From positions 1 through 64,000 of the forward strand of contig JAFQSD010000002.1 of NCBI GenBank assembly GCA_017409785.1: 64,000 bases of DNA. Direction: 5' to 3'. The stretch is from Bacilli bacterium (lineage in GTDB: Bacteria > Bacillota_I > Bacilli_A > RF39 > UBA660). Positions 43,891 to 52,379 of this stretch are shown piece by piece (the stretch's first letter is position 1; every line of letters begins with the position of its first letter). Under the pieces are notes generated by a model that worked only from the letters and a program-made list of their open reading frames with translations, was not told the origin of the DNA and searched no databases. Position numbers and translations under genes: made by a program.

Positions 43891-45261
43891 TTAAAATTTA
43901 ATTTTATCTAATACATAACTTTCTACTTCTTCTACTTTTAATACTACTTGTTCCATAGTATCTCTGTCTCTTAAAGTAACAGTACCATTATTTAATGTTT
44001 CATCATCTACAGTAATAGCAAATGGTGTACCAATAGCGTCTTGTCTTCTATAACGTTTACCAATAGATGCAGTCTCATCATATGTAGTCATAAAACTCTT
44101 ATTAAATTGTTCAAATAATTCTTTAGCTTTTTCACCATGATATTTTTTATTTAATGGTAAAACTGCTAATTTATATGGTGCTAAATATGGACTAAATCTC
44201 ATAACTTCACGAATTTCTCCATTTTCAAGAGTTTCTTCATCATAACTATTATCTAATATTGCTAGCACCATACGGTCACATCCATAAGTTGACTCTATAA
44301 TATATGGAACAAATTTTTCATTTGTTTCAGGATCTAAATATTCTTGAGAAGTTCCAGAATATTCTTGATGACGTCCTAAGTCATAATTTGTTCTGTTATG
44401 AGTACCATTAATTTCTCCCCATCCAAAACAGAATTGATAATCAACATCACAAGCCTCTTTAGCATAATGTGCTAATTTTTCATGATCATGATATCTTAAT
44501 TTTTCTTCAGGAATTCCTAAATCCATAAAATACTTTTTAGCATATTCTTTAAAGTAAGCATATAACTCACTATCAGTTCCTTCCTTACAGAAAGTTTGAT
44601 ATTCCATTTGTTCAAATTCAATTGTTCTGAATGTAAAGTTACCTGGAGTAATTTCATTTCTAAATGCTTTACCAATTTGTCCAATACTAAATGGTAATTT
44701 AGCTCTCATACTTCTTTGAACATTTAAGAAGTTAACATACTCACCTTGTGCATTTTCTGGTCTTAAATAAACTTTATTCTTACCATCTTCAGTAACACCT
44801 CTATGTGTTTCAAACATTAACTTAAATTCACGAATATCAGTATAGTTTGACTTACCACATTTTGGACATGGTACTTTATGTTCCTTAATATAAGCAACCA
44901 TTTCATCCCAAGACATACCATCTGCTTTAGCATTTTCATCAAAATCATCAATTAAATTATCAGCACGATGTCTTGTTTTACATTCCTTACAATCAATTAG
45001 TGGATCTGAGAAACTTTCAACGTGTCCACTTGCTTCCCAAACTCTTGGATGCATTAAAATAGCAGAATCTACTTCATATGCATTTGGTCTTTCTTGAATA
45101 AATCTTTTTCTCCAAGAATCCTTAATATTATTTTTTAATCTTGAACCTAATGGACCGTAATCCCATGTATTCGCAAGACCACCATAGATCTCACTTCCTT
45201 GAAATATAAATCCATATTGTTTACAGTAATTTACTAATTTTTCCATTGTTAAATTTTTCAT
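43891..45261 (-). CDS. glyS: Glycyl-tRNA synthetase (dimeric type)
   Basis: A 456-residue single-chain class II enzyme, not the two-subunit GlyQ/GlyS. The start is FQGSEIYGGLANTWDYGP, motif 2 is YRIGKAFRNEI-like (IGQIGKAFRNEITPGNF), and the C-terminal anticodon domain shows LPLNKKYHGEKA. Two CxxC pairs (CKEC and CPKC) form the known zinc insertion. Start MKNLTMEKL at 45261 has AAGGAG upstream. It is controlled by the T-box leader, and a 29-codon ORF lies in between. Confidence 0.97.
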   Translation of the reverse strand: MKNLTMEKLVNYCKQYGFIFQGSEIYGGLANTWDYGPLGSRLKNNIKDSWRKRFIQERPNAYEVDSAILMHPRVWEASGHVESFSDPLIDCKECKTRHRADNLIDDFDENAKADGMSWDEMVAYIKEHKVPCPKCGKSNYTDIREFKLMFETHRGVTEDGKNKVYLRPENAQGEYVNFLNVQRSMRAKLPFSIGQIGKAFRNEITPGNFTFRTIEFEQMEYQTFCKEGTDSELYAYFKEYAKKYFMDLGIPEEKLRYHDHEKLAHYAKEACDVDYQFCFGWGEINGTHNRTNYDLGRHQEYSGTSQEYLDPETNEKFVPYIIESTYGCDRMVLAILDNSYDEETLENGEIREVMRFSPYLAPYKLAVLPLNKKYHGEKAKELFEQFNKSFMTTYDETASIGKRYRRQDAIGTPFAITVDDETLNNGTVTLRDRDTMEQVVLKVEEVESYVLDKIKF

Positions 45262-45314
45262 AATTTTATCTCTCCTTATTATTAATATATTTTCATCCTT
45301 ACATTGCGCCATTC

Positions 45315-45404
45315 TTAGGCGCTAAGACCGAGACCACTAGGTAATATTGAAGATGCAAAAATACTACCTAATATTAATTTATTAAAACAAATAATTAAGT
45401 ACAT
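45315..45404 (-). CDS. 29-residue small ORF between T-box and glyS
   Basis: GGAGG stands 7 bases before an ATG at 45404. The 29 residues start MYLIICFNKLILGSIF and end LPSGLGLSA; they are hydrophobic at first and contain three Gly codons (all GGT). The stop codon falls in a GCGCC/GGCGC hairpin (about 45304-45320), and glyS begins 53 bases downstream. It could be a leader peptide coupled to glyS, a small membrane peptide, or chance. The strong RBS and exact spacing make translation likely. Confidence 0.55.
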   Translation of the reverse strand: MYLIICFNKLILGSIFASSILPSGLGLSA

Positions 45405-45419
45405 ATCATCACCTCCATA

Positions 45420-45554
45420 TAATAAAAAAACTTCTAGAATAACGTAAGGACGAAAATTACTTTCCGCGGTTCCACCTTACTTATTCTAGAAGAATCTGCT
45501 CTTGTTATATACTGCTCGTGGCTTTCCACACCGTCATCGCACTTATCACTTGTT
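45420..45554 (-). promoter_or_regulatory. T-box leader of glyS (short)
   Basis: Minus strand: core AAGGTGGAACCGCGG (about 45465-45480), and a terminator pairing TTCTAGAATAA with TTATTCTAGAA (before seven T at 45424-45430). The whole leader is about 135 bases, which is short, as is known for glycine T-boxes. The specifier is not obvious; a Gly codon is expected. Confidence 0.88.
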
Positions 45555-45560
45555 TTTATT

Positions 45561-45589
45561 AATATACTCAAATTTTTAATTAAAGTCAA
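45561..45589 (-). promoter_or_regulatory. Promoter of the glyS T-box
   Basis: TTGACT (45584-45589), 17-base spacer, TATATT (45561-45566) on the minus strand. Confidence 0.75.
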
Positions 45590-45592
45590 GGC

Positions 45593-46540
45593 TTACTTGT
45601 CTTTAATAATTTCTTTTCCATGAGGTGAAACAATTTTACTTAAATTTGATAATTGTAAAATTTTAGGTTTCTCTTCTTCATGAAAATCTCTAAAATCTAC
45701 TAAGTGTCCTACATTATTAAACATCGACTCCATATAGTCATCAAATATTTCAGAAGAATCTTTTACACTTTCTAAATCCATAAATTGATCAAATGAATCT
45801 GTACTTAAAAATCTTCTATTATCATATCCATCCGGACAAAATATCATTCTCACTCCCGCAACATTTTCTGCTACATTTCGCCCTTTTACTTTACCATCCT
45901 GAATAAAAGCAAATCCATCTGCAAATAAATTATTAAAAGATGAAGTTGTATCCAACAACAATTTCTTGTTTTTATGAACTAATCCAGATACCAAATGATT
46001 TGGCACCTTTTTTCTTTTTTTATCGTCATCGCCTAAATAAACACTTACTTTTGGTGATAAACCTTTTGGCATTTTGCCACTAACATCTGAAAATAATGAT
46101 GCACTATGTCTGCAACAATGTGCACCTGTTGTTACTCTACCACCTAATAAGGCAATAAATTTATCAGAATCATCTTCATAGAGTGCATACTTATCAGTAC
46201 CATCATACGAAAATATTCCACTTTCCAAACACAACTGATACGCAACCGCCAAATCAATTCCAGCTTCAACACCTAAATCACCATACATTTTCGCAATATC
46301 CGAAACAAACTCATCATAAATTCCCAGATATTCCTGACAAAGTGGCGACTTCATAAATTCTTCTCTATCAAACTTAACAACACCATTTTTATAGTTTAAA
46401 TAGCCAACTCCAGCATTGGTTAAAAGCATCGCAATATTAAACCAATTACCATCGTCAAACATAAAAGGAATCTGTACAGCTGCTCCCGCAATATAAGGGG
46501 CAGCACTAACTAACCCCTTCTTAATTCTATCCTTATTCAT
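45593..46540 (-). CDS. Transglutaminase-like protein with membrane-inserting N-terminus (tentative)
   Basis: A 315-residue protein. Residues 11-50 are hydrophobic and may insert in the membrane. The later part has Cys142/Cys143 in GAHCCRHSAS, His182 in NHLVSGL and Asp197 in LLLDTTS, which is the Cys-His-Asp order and spacing of transglutaminase-like (papain-fold) enzymes. I see no other match. Start MNKDR at 46540 has GGTGA upstream, and the 32-codon ORF upstream ends at 46552. Substrate unknown. Confidence 0.65.
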   Translation of the reverse strand: MNKDRIKKGLVSAAPYIAGAAVQIPFMFDDGNWFNIAMLLTNAGVGYLNYKNGVVKFDREEFMKSPLCQEYLGIYDEFVSDIAKMYGDLGVEAGIDLAVAYQLCLESGIFSYDGTDKYALYEDDSDKFIALLGGRVTTGAHCCRHSASLFSDVSGKMPKGLSPKVSVYLGDDDKKRKKVPNHLVSGLVHKNKKLLLDTTSSFNNLFADGFAFIQDGKVKGRNVAENVAGVRMIFCPDGYDNRRFLSTDSFDQFMDLESVKDSSEIFDDYMESMFNNVGHLVDFRDFHEEEKPKILQLSNLSKIVSPHGKEIIKDK

Positions 46541-46551
46541 AATAATCACCA

Positions 46552-46650
46552 TTATAAACTTTTATAATCAATAATTAATTCACAAATCTCTCTAATTATA
46601 AGAAATAATACATGTAATGTAATAAGTCCTAATACAAATATAAAATCCAT
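46552..46650 (-). CDS. Small hydrophobic peptide (32 residues)
   Basis: GAGGGGTGAAGG precedes an ATG at 46650. The peptide begins MDFIFVLGLITLHVLFLI and ends in a charged tail, IIREICELIIDYKSL: one membrane helix plus an amphipathic tail. The stop lies 9 bases before the start codon of the transglutaminase-like gene, and a near-consensus promoter lies just upstream. It resembles small membrane peptides and possible type I toxins; no antitoxin RNA was identified. Confidence 0.55.
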   Translation of the reverse strand: MDFIFVLGLITLHVLFLIIREICELIIDYKSL

Positions 46651-46677
46651 TTACCTTCACCCCTCAAATGTGCCCAT

Positions 46678-46706
46678 ATTATACCACAAACCAACAAAAA
46701 AAGCAA
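46678..46706 (-). promoter_or_regulatory. Promoter overlapping a terminator
   Basis: TTGCTT (46701-46706), 17-base spacer, TATAAT (46678-46683) on the minus strand. The -35 box is formed by the 3' arm and first T of the sulfatase terminator. Confidence 0.7.
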
Positions 46707-46723
46707 GAATTATTATCCTTGCT
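46695..46723 (-). terminator. Intrinsic terminator after the sulfatase gene
   Basis: GCAAG pairs with CTTGC, with an extended AT-rich centre, and seven T on the minus strand; overlaps the gene's stop. Confidence 0.75.
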
Positions 46724-48305
46724 CTATTACCTTATTACTATCATCAACATCAGAAAGCATCTCATAATAAGAACTTCCTAATATATTTTTATTATAATAA
46801 TTTGATTTTTTTACTAATTCTTCATTAAACTTTGTTAGTTCCATTTTTTCAAGTAATGTCTTCTCCTCAGAAAATAAATTAACACCAAGTCCTAATTTAT
46901 CACCTTCAATAGAAGCCCCCATTGCTGCTAAAGTTGTTGGATATAAATCAAATGCTGAAACCATTCTATTTTTACTATTTTCAGTACTAACACTAGAATT
47001 AATAAATACATTATAAATATATCTATCATTATCTGTACCACTCTTATAAAAACCTTCTTGCATAGTTAAATGATCCCCAACAATAACAATAGTTGTATCT
47101 TTATAAAAATCTTGTTTTTTAACCCAATTAATAAATTCATAAATTTTATTATCTGAACAATGAAAACTATTCGCATATGAAACATCAAATGGCTTCTCAC
47201 AACTACTATCTAAATATCCATCAGTAAAATGCGTATCAGCAGTTAACATAGTAAAATTAAATGGTTCATCATTCTTAGAAATCTCAGTTAGTTTCTTTTT
47301 TGCATAACTAAATAATTTCTTATCTTCATAGCCCCACCATTCATAATAATCCTTATCAATATAGCCTAATTCTATTGCTTTATAATAATCAAATATTTCA
47401 TAATTACCATGTTGAATAAAGTAGTCTTTTCTTCCACCGAAACTAGCATCACTACCCATCATAAAATAATTCTTATAACCATTTTTCTCTAATACTTGAC
47501 CTATACTGTATGCACCAGGTAAAGAAGATGAATACTTATCATAAGAATTTCCATCAATAGGTATCTTAAGAGGAATACCTGCAGTCTGTGCTACTAATCC
47601 AGCCATTGTCCAAGTAGTATTATTTACTTGAATTACTCCACCAATCTTATCAGTATTACTAAAATTGACATTATCAAGCGCTAACTGTTCTAAATTAGGA
47701 ATATAACTTTCTTCAAATAAACCACCATTTGCTGAAGATACATTTGATGATTCTAACGATTCAACAAATATATAAATTAAATTTCTTTTCTTACCATCAA
47801 ATCTAACATTAACTTCACTAGGATTAACATAATACTCTTCAAAAAATTCTGAATTAACTTTTTGTGCTTTAACATAAGTATTAAAATCAATCATATTAAT
47901 CGGAATAAGTATTCCAAGAATTAAAATAATCACAAACCAAGCAATCTGTCTAAACTTTGTAACTTTAAATACATCATAATTAAATCTTTTATTAATCTTT
48001 TTACTTTTAATATTAAATTCAAAAATAACAGATATTTTCAAAAACTTAAACACTTTTTTAATAATAAATATTCCTAGTATAATTCCAAATGTAAATAAAA
48101 ATACAAATAATATACCAGTCCAAACAACATCATAATTAGCCCCATCAGGATTTGTTAAAGTAAATAACAATTGTTCAAATCCCACATTATGAAATTTCTT
48201 CTTAATAAATAATGCAAATCCTAAAAATAATAAAAGTAAAAAGTAAATAATATTTCTAATAACTAATAAAATATTTATTTTTTTCTTTTTACTTTTTTCT
48301 ACCAT
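46713..48305 (-). CDS. LTA-synthase-like sulfatase / phosphoglycerol transferase
   Basis: A 530-residue membrane enzyme. Three N-terminal helices (about 10-30, 60-85, 125-145) precede an outside sulfatase-fold domain. The catalytic nucleophile is a Thr in NNTTWTMAG, preceded by LIYIFVESLE (first metal site), and the domain ends with VIVGDHLTMQEGF. Enzymes of this type transfer glycerol phosphate from phosphatidylglycerol to lipoteichoic acid or other glycans. It is translated with the small membrane protein upstream, whose gene overlaps its start by 17 bases. Confidence 0.88.
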   Translation of the reverse strand: MVEKSKKKKINILLVIRNIIYFLLLLFLGFALFIKKKFHNVGFEQLLFTLTNPDGANYDVVWTGILFVFLFTFGIILGIFIIKKVFKFLKISVIFEFNIKSKKINKRFNYDVFKVTKFRQIAWFVIILILGILIPINMIDFNTYVKAQKVNSEFFEEYYVNPSEVNVRFDGKKRNLIYIFVESLESSNVSSANGGLFEESYIPNLEQLALDNVNFSNTDKIGGVIQVNNTTWTMAGLVAQTAGIPLKIPIDGNSYDKYSSSLPGAYSIGQVLEKNGYKNYFMMGSDASFGGRKDYFIQHGNYEIFDYYKAIELGYIDKDYYEWWGYEDKKLFSYAKKKLTEISKNDEPFNFTMLTADTHFTDGYLDSSCEKPFDVSYANSFHCSDNKIYEFINWVKKQDFYKDTTIVIVGDHLTMQEGFYKSGTDNDRYIYNVFINSSVSTENSKNRMVSAFDLYPTTLAAMGASIEGDKLGLGVNLFSEEKTLLEKMELTKFNEELVKKSNYYNKNILGSSYYEMLSDVDDSNKVIEQG

Positions 48306-48612
48306 TTTTCACCTCAACTGAAACACTACAATATTTTTTTATTACTGCACTAATTACACCAAAAACAAAACTAATCATAACACTCATAATCATGTATTTA
48401 AATGCAAATCTATAATCTCCATCTATTCTAGCTGTTAAACTATAAAAATCTTTATCTTTAAGAAACAAAACTAACACACTACCTAAATTAGTAAATAATA
48501 CGTTTAAAAAATAATAAATTCCTAAATTAAAATTTTTCTTTTCCTTAGATAAAACATAATAAGCCCATAATCCTAAAACACATGGTAAAAAGAATACAAT
48601 ATAATAATTCAT
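48289..48612 (-). CDS. Small membrane protein associated with the sulfatase
   Basis: A 107-residue protein with three hydrophobic helices (LPCVLGLWAYYVL, LNVLFTNLGSVLVLFL, FKYMIMSVMISFVFGVISAV) and a basic C-terminus. It overlaps the start of the LTA-synthase-like gene, so the two are likely made together and may interact. No known domain. AGGAGG precedes the ATG. Confidence 0.75.
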   Translation of the reverse strand: MNYYIVFFLPCVLGLWAYYVLSKEKKNFNLGIYYFLNVLFTNLGSVLVLFLKDKDFYSLTARIDGDYRFAFKYMIMSVMISFVFGVISAVIKKYCSVSVEVKNGRKK

Positions 48613-48724
48613 ACAATCAACCTCCTATGCCTTATAGGATAACATACTCATCTTAAATTTTAAAATTTTCACAAAAATTTCACACAAACTTAACACTTCA
48701 TTACATAGTTTTACATCTTTTTAC

Positions 48725-48760
48725 AAAAAAAAGACTTAATTTGACAACTTATTAAGTCCT
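48725..48760 (-). terminator. Intrinsic terminator after recO
   Basis: GACTTAAT pairs with ATTAAGTC across a 10-base loop, followed by eight T on the minus strand. Confidence 0.75.
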
Positions 48761-49476
48761 TTTATAAAATCCTTACTTTTTAAATATAATCCTGTATATC
48801 TTTCATAATACATATCTAAAAAACGATTAATTTCTGAAGACACTTCATCAGATACATCTAATTTAGTTATATTCTTTATTTCAACATAATAATACATTCT
48901 AATCATCTTAATTGTTTTTTCAGAAACATAAACTTCATTACTAAAACAATTACGACATACATATCCTCCACTATCACTAGATAATGTAACAATACCTTTA
49001 TCACTACCACATATACTACATGCATCAATACTAGGTCTAACGCCTAAATAATCAAGTAGTTTAAGTTCTAAAATATTTGTTAAAACAAATGGGTTTAACC
49101 CATCCTCTATTTTTAATAATGTATCTTTTAATAATTCAAATATTTCATTATCATCATTTTGTTTAACAACTTGATTAACTAAATCTAATAAATATAATGA
49201 AAAACTAATTCTCTCTAAATCCATCATCGTCTTAGAAAATGAATTAATTAAATCAACACCAATTAATGTAGATAAACCATTTTCTTTATAATAAACATGA
49301 AATGTACCATAAATTAATTTTCTACTAACACCACGCAACTTACTCTTAACATTTCTACATCCTTTAGACATAACACCAACAATACCTCTATCATTAGTTA
49401 AAACATTAAGAATCTTACTTGATTCGCTATAATTAGTTTCCGTTAAAATAATACCTTCAAAACTTTCTATCTTCAC
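48736..49476 (-). CDS. recO: DNA repair protein RecO
   Basis: A 246-residue RecO, which loads RecA with RecR in gap repair. The N-terminal OB fold (EGIILTETNYSESSKILNVLT) and the zinc finger CSICGS ... CRNC (about 150-170) are present. It begins at a GTG codon, with GAAGTG upstream, just after the small yqzL gene. The order era-yqzL-recO is the known Bacilli arrangement. Confidence 0.96.
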   Translation of the reverse strand: MKIESFEGIILTETNYSESSKILNVLTNDRGIVGVMSKGCRNVKSKLRGVSRKLIYGTFHVYYKENGLSTLIGVDLINSFSKTMMDLERISFSLYLLDLVNQVVKQNDDNEIFELLKDTLLKIEDGLNPFVLTNILELKLLDYLGVRPSIDACSICGSDKGIVTLSSDSGGYVCRNCFSNEVYVSEKTIKMIRMYYYVEIKNITKLDVSDEVSSEINRFLDMYYERYTGLYLKSKDFIKGLNKLSN

Positions 49477-49483
49477 TTATTAA

Positions 49484-49570
49484 TCACTTCTTTTCTAGTG
49501 TACGCATCAAATTATAATATTTAATATCCCCAGTCTTTACAAATAACTTCCATAAAATATCATAATTCAT
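49484..49570 (-). CDS. yqzL: YqzL-family small protein
   Basis: A 28-residue protein reading MNYDILWKLFVKTGDIK then YYNLMRTLEKK. It fits the YqzL pattern (W-x3-F-x-T-G-x-I-x2-Y), a small protein located between era and recO in Bacilli. AGAGGTGA precedes the ATG by 5 bases. Its stop overlaps the recO RBS region (7 bases from the recO start). Function unknown; it is shorter than the B. subtilis form. Confidence 0.8.
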   Translation of the reverse strand: MNYDILWKLFVKTGDIKYYNLMRTLEKK

Positions 49571-49622
49571 AAAATCACCTCTATTAATATAGTGGTGATT
49601 TATATTTTATTTTATTCAATTT

Positions 49623-50513
49623 TTATTCATCTTCATCTTTTAATCCAAGCTCTAAGAAATACTTTTCTTGATCACGCCAATTCTTTAAAGTTTTAACGTA
49701 AGTTTCTAAGAATACTTTCTTACCTAAGAACTTTTCCATATCTAGTCTAGCTCTAGTACCAATTTCTTTTAACATAGAGCCACCTTTTCCAATAATAATT
49801 TTTTTAATATTATCTCTATCAACTACAACTAATACTTGAATATGCACTTTCGTCTCATCTTCTTCATAATTTTCTACATAACAAGTAACAGTATGTGGAA
49901 TTTCATCATGAGTAAGTTCTAAAATCTTTTCTCTTAAGAACTCTGCCATAATAAATCTAGTAGATACATTAGTTAAATCATCTTCTGAAAAAATAGCTTC
50001 ACTATCATCTAAATATTTCTTAATACAATTAACTAATACATCAACATTATCATGTTTCATTGCTGAAATTGGAATAATTTCCGCAAACTCATATAACTCT
50101 TTTAATTTATTAATTTCACCTAACAATTTTTCTTTATTCTTAACTTGATCAATCTTATTTAAAAGTAAGAAGATTGGTACACCTTTATCTTTAATTTTAT
50201 CTAATATAAATTGATCTCCTTTACCAAATCCTTTAGAAATATCAATTAAGAATAATATTACATCAACACCTTCAGTATTATTATACGCTTTTTTATTCAT
50301 TAAATTTCCTAACTTGTGTGTAGGTTTATGAATACCAGGTGTATCTACAAATACTATTTGTGAATCACTATCATTATAAATACCTTGAATTACATTTCTT
50401 GTAGTACCACTAACATTAGAAGTAATAGCTAATTTCATACCAAGTACACTGTTAAGTAATGTACTCTTCCCAACATTAGGTCTACCTACTAAACTAACAA
50501 AACCACACTTCAT
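49623..50513 (-). CDS. era: GTPase Era
   Basis: A 296-residue GTPase that helps mature 16S rRNA and 30S subunits. G motifs are in order: GRPNVGKST (G1), TTRNVIQGI (G2), DTPGIH (G3), NKID (G4) and SAM (G5). The C-terminal KH domain with IIIGKGGSMLKEIGTRAR is present. Its ATG overlaps the cdd stop. Normal length. Confidence 0.98.
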   Translation of the reverse strand: MKCGFVSLVGRPNVGKSTLLNSVLGMKLAITSNVSGTTRNVIQGIYNDSDSQIVFVDTPGIHKPTHKLGNLMNKKAYNNTEGVDVILFLIDISKGFGKGDQFILDKIKDKGVPIFLLLNKIDQVKNKEKLLGEINKLKELYEFAEIIPISAMKHDNVDVLVNCIKKYLDDSEAIFSEDDLTNVSTRFIMAEFLREKILELTHDEIPHTVTCYVENYEEDETKVHIQVLVVVDRDNIKKIIIGKGGSMLKEIGTRARLDMEKFLGKKVFLETYVKTLKNWRDQEKYFLELGLKDEDE

Positions 50514-50899
50514 TATTTTAAATCCTCACTATCAAATGGATAAGGACATAATTCATTAACAGTAAATTCTTTATATCTACCATCTGTTGCCCAACATCTA
50601 ACAATTGACTCTTTATCAAATACTTCTAAAATCATTTGTCTACAAACAAAACAAGGTGTTCCAATTTCTCCACTAGAAACCATAACATTTACTTCTTTAA
50701 ATTCGCCTTTTTTCACTCCTGCAGCAATAGCACTAAATATTGCAGTTCTTTCAGCACATGTTCCAGCTCTAGTACTAGCATCTTCAACATTAACTCCATT
50801 AAATTCTCTTCCATCTTTTGTAACAACAACGGCTGCTACTGGAAACTTAGAATATGGTGCATAACTATTTTTTAATAATTCTAATAACTTCTCTTTCAT
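50513..50899 (-). CDS. cdd: Cytidine deaminase
   Basis: A 128-residue homotetramer-type enzyme, converting cytidine to uridine. The zinc-site motif is CAERTAIFSA with catalytic Glu, and PCFVCRQ supplies the two other Cys ligands. Start at 50899 is chosen for GGAGG 9 bases upstream; an upstream in-frame ATG adds 17 unlikely residues. The ATG overlaps the dgkA stop codon. Confidence 0.96.
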   Translation of the reverse strand: MKEKLLELLKNSYAPYSKFPVAAVVVTKDGREFNGVNVEDASTRAGTCAERTAIFSAIAAGVKKGEFKEVNVMVSSGEIGTPCFVCRQMILEVFDKESIVRCWATDGRYKEFTVNELCPYPFDSEDLK

Positions 50900-51324
50900 T
50901 AAAATAAACCTCCAATAAATTCTATAAGTTCTGGTATAAATATAACACAACCAACAACGGCTGCAATAATTGCCATCATTAACACTCCTGCACTCGCAGT
51001 ATCTTTAGCAGCTTTAGCTAAAGGATGAATATTAGGTGATGCTAAATCAACTACATATTCAATTGCTGTATTAAAAAATTCTGCCATTAACACAAACCCA
51101 ATTAATACCAAACATACTAACCATTCAATATAATCAATTTTAAAAACAAGACCTGCTACAATAACCAAAATAGCAATTATTGTATGAATCTTAATATTTT
51201 GTTCTCTCTTATAAGTTGAATGAATTCCTTCAAATGCAGATTTAAAACTTCTTCCAAGTCTTTTACCATCAAGTACATTTGTATATTCTATCTTTCTTTT
51301 CTTAAACTTATCTAGTAATCCCAT
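50899..51324 (-). CDS. dgkA: Diacylglycerol / undecaprenol kinase
   Basis: A 141-residue integral-membrane kinase. Three helices are visible, and the conserved ALIGFVLMAEFFNTAIEYVVDLAS-type motif includes the catalytic Glu in EFFNTAIE, with AKDTASAGVLM following. In Gram-positive bacteria DgkA-type enzymes phosphorylate undecaprenol for wall synthesis. The start (GGAGG upstream) lies within the end of ybeY. Confidence 0.93.
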   Translation of the reverse strand: MGLLDKFKKRKIEYTNVLDGKRLGRSFKSAFEGIHSTYKREQNIKIHTIIAILVIVAGLVFKIDYIEWLVCLVLIGFVLMAEFFNTAIEYVVDLASPNIHPLAKAAKDTASAGVLMMAIIAAVVGCVIFIPELIEFIGGLF

Positions 51325-51760
51325 ACTCTTCCAAAACCTCCTCTTGTTTTTTAAACATAACTTTCTCATCTTCTGGAGTCATATGATCATACCCAAGTAA
51401 ATGATAAAAACCATGTACTGCTAAAAAAGAAAGTTCACGAAGAAGACCATGTCCAAATTCTTCTGCTTGACTACGAGCTTTATCAATAGAAATATAAATA
51501 TCTCCAAGATTACGTCCCTCTTCTTCTGGAACAATAATACTATCCTCATCTTCAAGAGCAAAAGTAATTACATCAGTTTCTCTATCAATTCCACGATAAT
51601 TCTTATTAAGTTCATGAATATATTCATTATCTACAATAATTAAATTAAAAGTTACATCTTCTAACTTTTCTTTTTTTATCGCACTAAGCAATACTTTCTC
51701 TACTGTTTCTAATTCATTAATTTCTTCATCTAATTGATTAAATATTTCTATTCTATTCAT
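51308..51760 (-). CDS. ybeY: Endoribonuclease YbeY
   Basis: A 150-residue rRNA maturation factor. The zinc motif HGFYHLLGYDH (near residues 118-128) supplies the three histidines; the N-terminal NRIEIFNQ and the central DRETDVITFALED are typical. Start at 51760 has AGGAGG in front. It overlaps dgkA downstream and follows a VanZ-like gene. Confidence 0.95.
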   Translation of the reverse strand: MNRIEIFNQLDEEINELETVEKVLLSAIKKEKLEDVTFNLIIVDNEYIHELNKNYRGIDRETDVITFALEDEDSIIVPEEEGRNLGDIYISIDKARSQAEEFGHGLLRELSFLAVHGFYHLLGYDHMTPEDEKVMFKKQEEVLEEYGITR

Positions 51761-51770
51761 TAACTTCCTC

Positions 51771-52379
51771 CTATAACAAACTAATAACACCAATCAATAT
51801 AATTGCTGAAATAATATTTAAACATAATTCTGATTTAAATACACTAGGTAATTTTTCATAAAATCTACATAACCAATAATATAATAAATATCCTAAGTAA
51901 CCACCTAACAAGTTAAGCATAATATCATCAATATCAAATACTCTTCCAATTACCATTTGTACAAGTTCAATTGAAAAAGATGCAACTACAGTTAATATTA
52001 ATGTTAACCATGGTTTCTTATTCTTTAAATAATAACTTATAAAGAACCCATATGGTAAAAACATTAAAGCATTTCCAAGTACATTCTTTACAAATAAACG
52101 ACTGCCTATATTATATCTAAACATTTCCTTAAACGGAATAAAATTATTAGTCGACCAAGACACATTATCTTGAAAAGTTACAACTTGGAATAAACATAAA
52201 ATATAAATAACAAAACTAAGTACTAATAATTCTTTATATAACACTATTTTTTCTTTATTCTTCAGTAAGTAACAAACTCTAAAAGAAACGAGTACCACAA
52301 CTGAAATTAATACCATCGGCCAAGCAAAATCAACTACACCTTGAATAGTATTAGAAAGTCTTCCTAACACATTAATCAC
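51771..52379 (-). CDS. VanZ-family membrane protein
   Basis: A 202-residue protein with five hydrophobic helices. The middle contains NFIPFKEMFRY and NVLGNALMFLPYGFFISYYL, the hallmark of VanZ-like proteins, plus SIELVQMVIGRVFDIDDIMLNLLGG. Members of the family relate to teicoplanin resistance or other envelope roles; the function here is unknown. The start is GTG, and the precise codon is unclear (52379 or 52370). The gene overlaps the yqfD stop. Confidence 0.85.
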   Translation of the reverse strand: MINVLGRLSNTIQGVVDFAWPMVLISVVVLVSFRVCYLLKNKEKIVLYKELLVLSFVIYILCLFQVVTFQDNVSWSTNNFIPFKEMFRYNIGSRLFVKNVLGNALMFLPYGFFISYYLKNKKPWLTLILTVVASFSIELVQMVIGRVFDIDDIMLNLLGGYLGYLLYYWLCRFYEKLPSVFKSELCLNIISAIILIGVISLL

